Source of the DNA: Candidatus Hodarchaeota archaeon
GTDB lineage: Archaea; Asgardarchaeota; Heimdallarchaeia; Hodarchaeales; Hodarchaeaceae
Direction: 5' to 3'
Assembly (NCBI GenBank): GCA_016840305.1
Contig: JAEOSP010000580.1
Coordinates: 1 to 6,819, forward strand
Length of the DNA stretch: 6,819 nt
Below, in pieces: positions 4,615 through 6,819 of this stretch. Position 1 is the stretch's first letter. The number at the start of each line of letters is the position of its first letter. The notes below the pieces were generated by a model. That model ran no database searches. It was not told the DNA's origin and was given only the letters and a program-made list of their open reading frames with translations. A program made the position numbers and the translations under genes.

Positions 4615-6804
4615 TTACGTGAAGCTATAGGTAGAAAAAGGTAAGTCACCCATTGCTTCATTTATCATCTCCACAAGATCCATAACTTCAAGAGTTTCTT
4701 CTAGTTGTTGAGTTTTGGATGCATCTGTCAGCATACTAGTACAAAATGGACATGCAGTTATTAAAACCTTTTTAGGTGGTGTTCCTCTATCAGATACATT
4801 CATCTCTGACAATGTATCTTTCGCTTCTAGTACACGGCGCTCAGAAATTCTAGTTTCAACCCAATCAGGTGTATCCCTGAACATATTACCTCCACCACCT
4901 CCACAACAGTATGAAAATTGACCATGATTAGGCATTTCATTCATGGTAACACCAGGAAGCTTTTCAATGATTTTCCGTGGAGCTTCGTATACATCATTGT
5001 ATCTTCCTAAATAACAGGGATCATGATAGGTAACAGCATAATTCAGCTCTTTGGTGAATTTAATTCTACCTTCTTCAATCAATTCAAGCATAAATTCAGT
5101 TACATGTACTACATCGAAGTGTCCATTTAATTCAGGATACTCATTCTTGATGGTATTGTATGCATGGGGAGATGAAGTTACAATACGTTTAACTCCACGT
5201 TTATTGAACATTTTTATATTCTCTTCAGCTAACATTTTGAAAAGCGCTTCTTCTCCGATTCTTCGCATTTCATTTCCATCATTTTTTTCTGCATCCCCGA
5301 AAGTTCCAAAATCAACTCCTGCTTTAGTAAATATCTCAAATGTCGCACGTGCAACTTTTTGATTTCTAGGATCATAAGCTAGTGTATCCCCAGGCAACCA
5401 TAATAGCTTTGATTCTGATTTTTTTATTTTAGGCAATTTTCCTTCTTTAAGCCAATTAGTTCGCTCTCGTTTAGGTTGATTCCATACATTTCCATAATTG
5501 TACACACTTTCCAGCATAGTTGTGAAGGTTCCTGGAACACAACCATCTTCAACAAGCGAGGCTCTCAACCCAACAATCATGTCTACATGGTTAATAAGAT
5601 GAGGACATGAATTTACACAAGCATAACAAGTTACACAAGCCCATAAAACGTCCTCAGTAAGACCAGATTTTTCTTGATTATCACCTAGTATTGGAGTGTC
5701 CTTATGTGATTGAATCAATCCATATTGTTTCTTTCCCCAGTTTTTAATATTTTGTACTATCATAAGAGGTGATAAAGGTTCTCCAGAATCATTGGCAGGG
5801 CAATAATTATGACAAAAATGGCATTTCATGCAAGCTGAAGTCTCAAATAATTGATAAAACGAGAAGTCCTCAATTTTTGTAATTCCATCTCCAGGGAAAT
5901 TCAATTTCCCTTTTGGATTCTCGACATCTTTTAGAATAATATTTGCCAAACCGACAACTATATGGAAAAATTTACCATTAGCAATGTATACCGCTCCAAC
6001 AAATGCCACAATCAAGTGGGAAAGGGAGAAAAATGCATGAAAAGCAAATATTTGGCTATTTGTTGGAGAAAAAATCGTTTCCATAATAACGGCTAAAGGA
6101 TATCCTATGAAAGAAAAAATTTCGAATAACATGGCTTCTGAACCTAAATTAACAATACCATATAGTATTCGGGCAGCTTCAATAAAAAATCCAGATATAC
6201 TAACATAGAATAACATCAACAGAAGGAATAAGTCTTCAACACCAGAATACTCATAGAAATCTTTTTGACGTAAGTAACGTCTAGCAATTGCTAACAATAC
6301 TCCAAATAATAATAACAACCCAGCAAAGTCTGCAGCTAATGAATAGACAACATAAATTGGCCCAACAAGTAGTTCCTCATGGAAGAGGTATTCATGAACG
6401 GTGGAGATTAAGGTAGCAATAAGTGCACCTAGAAAACCAAACATGATCATAGAATGGATAACAAGACTAGTCCAACCCATGGTTTTCCTTTTAGTGATTC
6501 CAGCTCCGATTCCGTAGTATAATCTTTTTGGTAAAGTTAAAGAGAAGAGGTTTTTAATCGCACGAACAACTAAGGAGATAAAGAATGAATAAGAACTCTG
6601 GTTTTCTCTATCATATTTCCCATGGAACCATACACGCATGTTACGATATACTCCGATTAAAACTAGAACGATCGCTAGAGCTGCAAATATGTAGATCAAA
6701 AAACCAATCTGTTTTCCGTACAATTCAATGTGGCTAGGCCAGTATGCCTCTCTACCAGCATCCTGAACCCAATCTTGTATGATCGCGAGAATTTCTTGTT
6801 TCAT
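4615..6804 (-). CDS. Membrane Fe-S oxidoreductase, NarI-like + 2x[4Fe-4S] + CCG domain; probable ETF:menaquinone oxidoreductase (EMO/FadF-like)
   Basis: Predicted membrane enzyme of 729 residues passing electrons between a soluble partner, probably electron-transferring flavoprotein, and the quinone pool. Domains in order: a NarI/DsrM-like membrane part (residues about 31-290) with hydrophobic segments near 31-53, 112-136, 146-174, 190-212 and 252-275; histidines H117, H137, H256 and H281 are placed to bind two b haems. Then two [4Fe-4S] motifs: C325, C328, C331, C335-P and C390, C393, C396, C400-P. The C-terminal HdrD-like part has two CCG half-domains. The second is complete: C597 in YHDPCYLGR, C633-C634-G, and C685/C688 in ACPFC. 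The first (465-557) keeps the family backbone (AYDPRNQKVARA, RRIGEEALF, KNEYP) but its usual cysteines read D473, N508-D509-G and SPHA at 545-548. The second also has about 50 residues between CCG and CxxC, where 35-36 is usual in HdrD. The ATG at 6804 follows AGGGTGA. The ETF partnership is inferred from family knowledge; no etf gene is in the window. An HdrD- or DsrMK-like role is the alternative. Confidence 0.88.
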   Translation of the reverse strand: MKQEILAIIQDWVQDAGREAYWPSHIELYGKQIGFLIYIFAALAIVLVLIGVYRNMRVWFHGKYDRENQSSYSFFISLVVRAIKNLFSLTLPKRLYYGIGAGITKRKTMGWTSLVIHSMIMFGFLGALIATLISTVHEYLFHEELLVGPIYVVYSLAADFAGLLLLFGVLLAIARRYLRQKDFYEYSGVEDLFLLLMLFYVSISGFFIEAARILYGIVNLGSEAMLFEIFSFIGYPLAVIMETIFSPTNSQIFAFHAFFSLSHLIVAFVGAVYIANGKFFHIVVGLANIILKDVENPKGKLNFPGDGITKIEDFSFYQLFETSACMKCHFCHNYCPANDSGEPLSPLMIVQNIKNWGKKQYGLIQSHKDTPILGDNQEKSGLTEDVLWACVTCYACVNSCPHLINHVDMIVGLRASLVEDGCVPGTFTTMLESVYNYGNVWNQPKRERTNWLKEGKLPKIKKSESKLLWLPGDTLAYDPRNQKVARATFEIFTKAGVDFGTFGDAEKNDGNEMRRIGEEALFKMLAEENIKMFNKRGVKRIVTSSPHAYNTIKNEYPELNGHFDVVHVTEFMLELIEEGRIKFTKELNYAVTYHDPCYLGRYNDVYEAPRKIIEKLPGVTMNEMPNHGQFSYCCGGGGGNMFRDTPDWVETRISERRVLEAKDTLSEMNVSDRGTPPKKVLITACPFCTSMLTDASKTQQLEETLEVMDLVEMINEAMGDLPFSTYSFT

Positions 6805-6808
6805 GTTG

Positions 6809-6815
6809 TCACCCT
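6809..6815 (-). promoter_or_regulatory. Ribosome binding site of the oxidoreductase gene
   Basis: AGGGTGA on the minus strand, four bases before the ATG at 6804. The GGTGA part matches the 3' portion of the GGAGGTGA consensus and the short spacing is right for that part. It confirms the ATG as the start although only 15 bases upstream are in the window. Confidence 0.65.
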
Positions 6816-6819
6816 AAGA

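Noticed and set aside
4715..5362. Plus-strand open frames at 4715-4921 and 5051-5362
   Set aside because: Antisense to the CCG region of the oxidoreductase. The proline run in the first is the complement of its CCGGGGG motif.
4615..6804. Heterodisulfide reductase HdrD/HdrE fusion of a methanogen
   Set aside because: The membrane part precedes the Fe-S part in one chain and the first CCG half lacks cysteines, which suits the EMO/FadF arrangement better; nothing else in the window is methanogenic.

Overview
The window reads as a piece of a low-GC (visibly A+T-rich) prokaryotic chromosome, most likely archaeal. Three things point that way. The enolase has archaeal/eukaryote-type sequence blocks ([25 protein letters not shown], and an AGKNFR tail). 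Two genes lack any Shine-Dalgarno sequence but have TATA-like boxes about 23-30 bases before the ATG, as in leaderless archaeal transcription. The other three genes carry GGTG(A)- or AAGGAG-type ribosome binding sites. An Asgard (Heimdallarchaeia-like) source would fit the mix of archaeal enolase and a membrane ETF:quinone-type oxidoreductase, but this is inference and the lineage cannot be fixed from the window alone.

All five genes lie on the minus strand, so transcription runs from right to left. In that order they are: (1) 6804-4615, a 729-residue membrane Fe-S oxidoreductase with a NarI-like haem b domain, two [4Fe-4S] motifs and a C-terminal CCG domain, resembling the EMO/FadF family that links electron-transferring flavoprotein to menaquinone; (2) 4502-3543, a diacylglycerol-kinase-fold lipid kinase; (3) 3452-2181, enolase, starting at TTG; (4) 2047-1589, an unrecognised 152-residue, probably all-helical protein; (5) 1293-1, the N-terminal 431 residues of phosphoenolpyruvate synthase, cut by the left edge three residues after its catalytic histidine. 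The 90-295 base gaps hold TATA-like elements, ribosome binding sites and pyrimidine-rich 3' tracts that could be terminators. I see no tRNA, rRNA, CRISPR array, insertion sequence or toxin-antitoxin pair.

Functionally, enolase and PEP synthase both produce phosphoenolpyruvate (from 2-phosphoglycerate and from pyruvate), so this is a PEP-node/gluconeogenesis neighbourhood with the unknown protein between the two enzymes. The EMO-like protein would deliver electrons from acyl-CoA or 2-hydroxyacid oxidation to the membrane quinone pool, and the lipid kinase acts on membrane lipid precursors. Most of the region is ordinary metabolism. The points worth a second look are the oxidoreductase's first CCG half-domain, which has lost every cysteine ligand, and the small unknown protein between the two PEP-forming enzymes.
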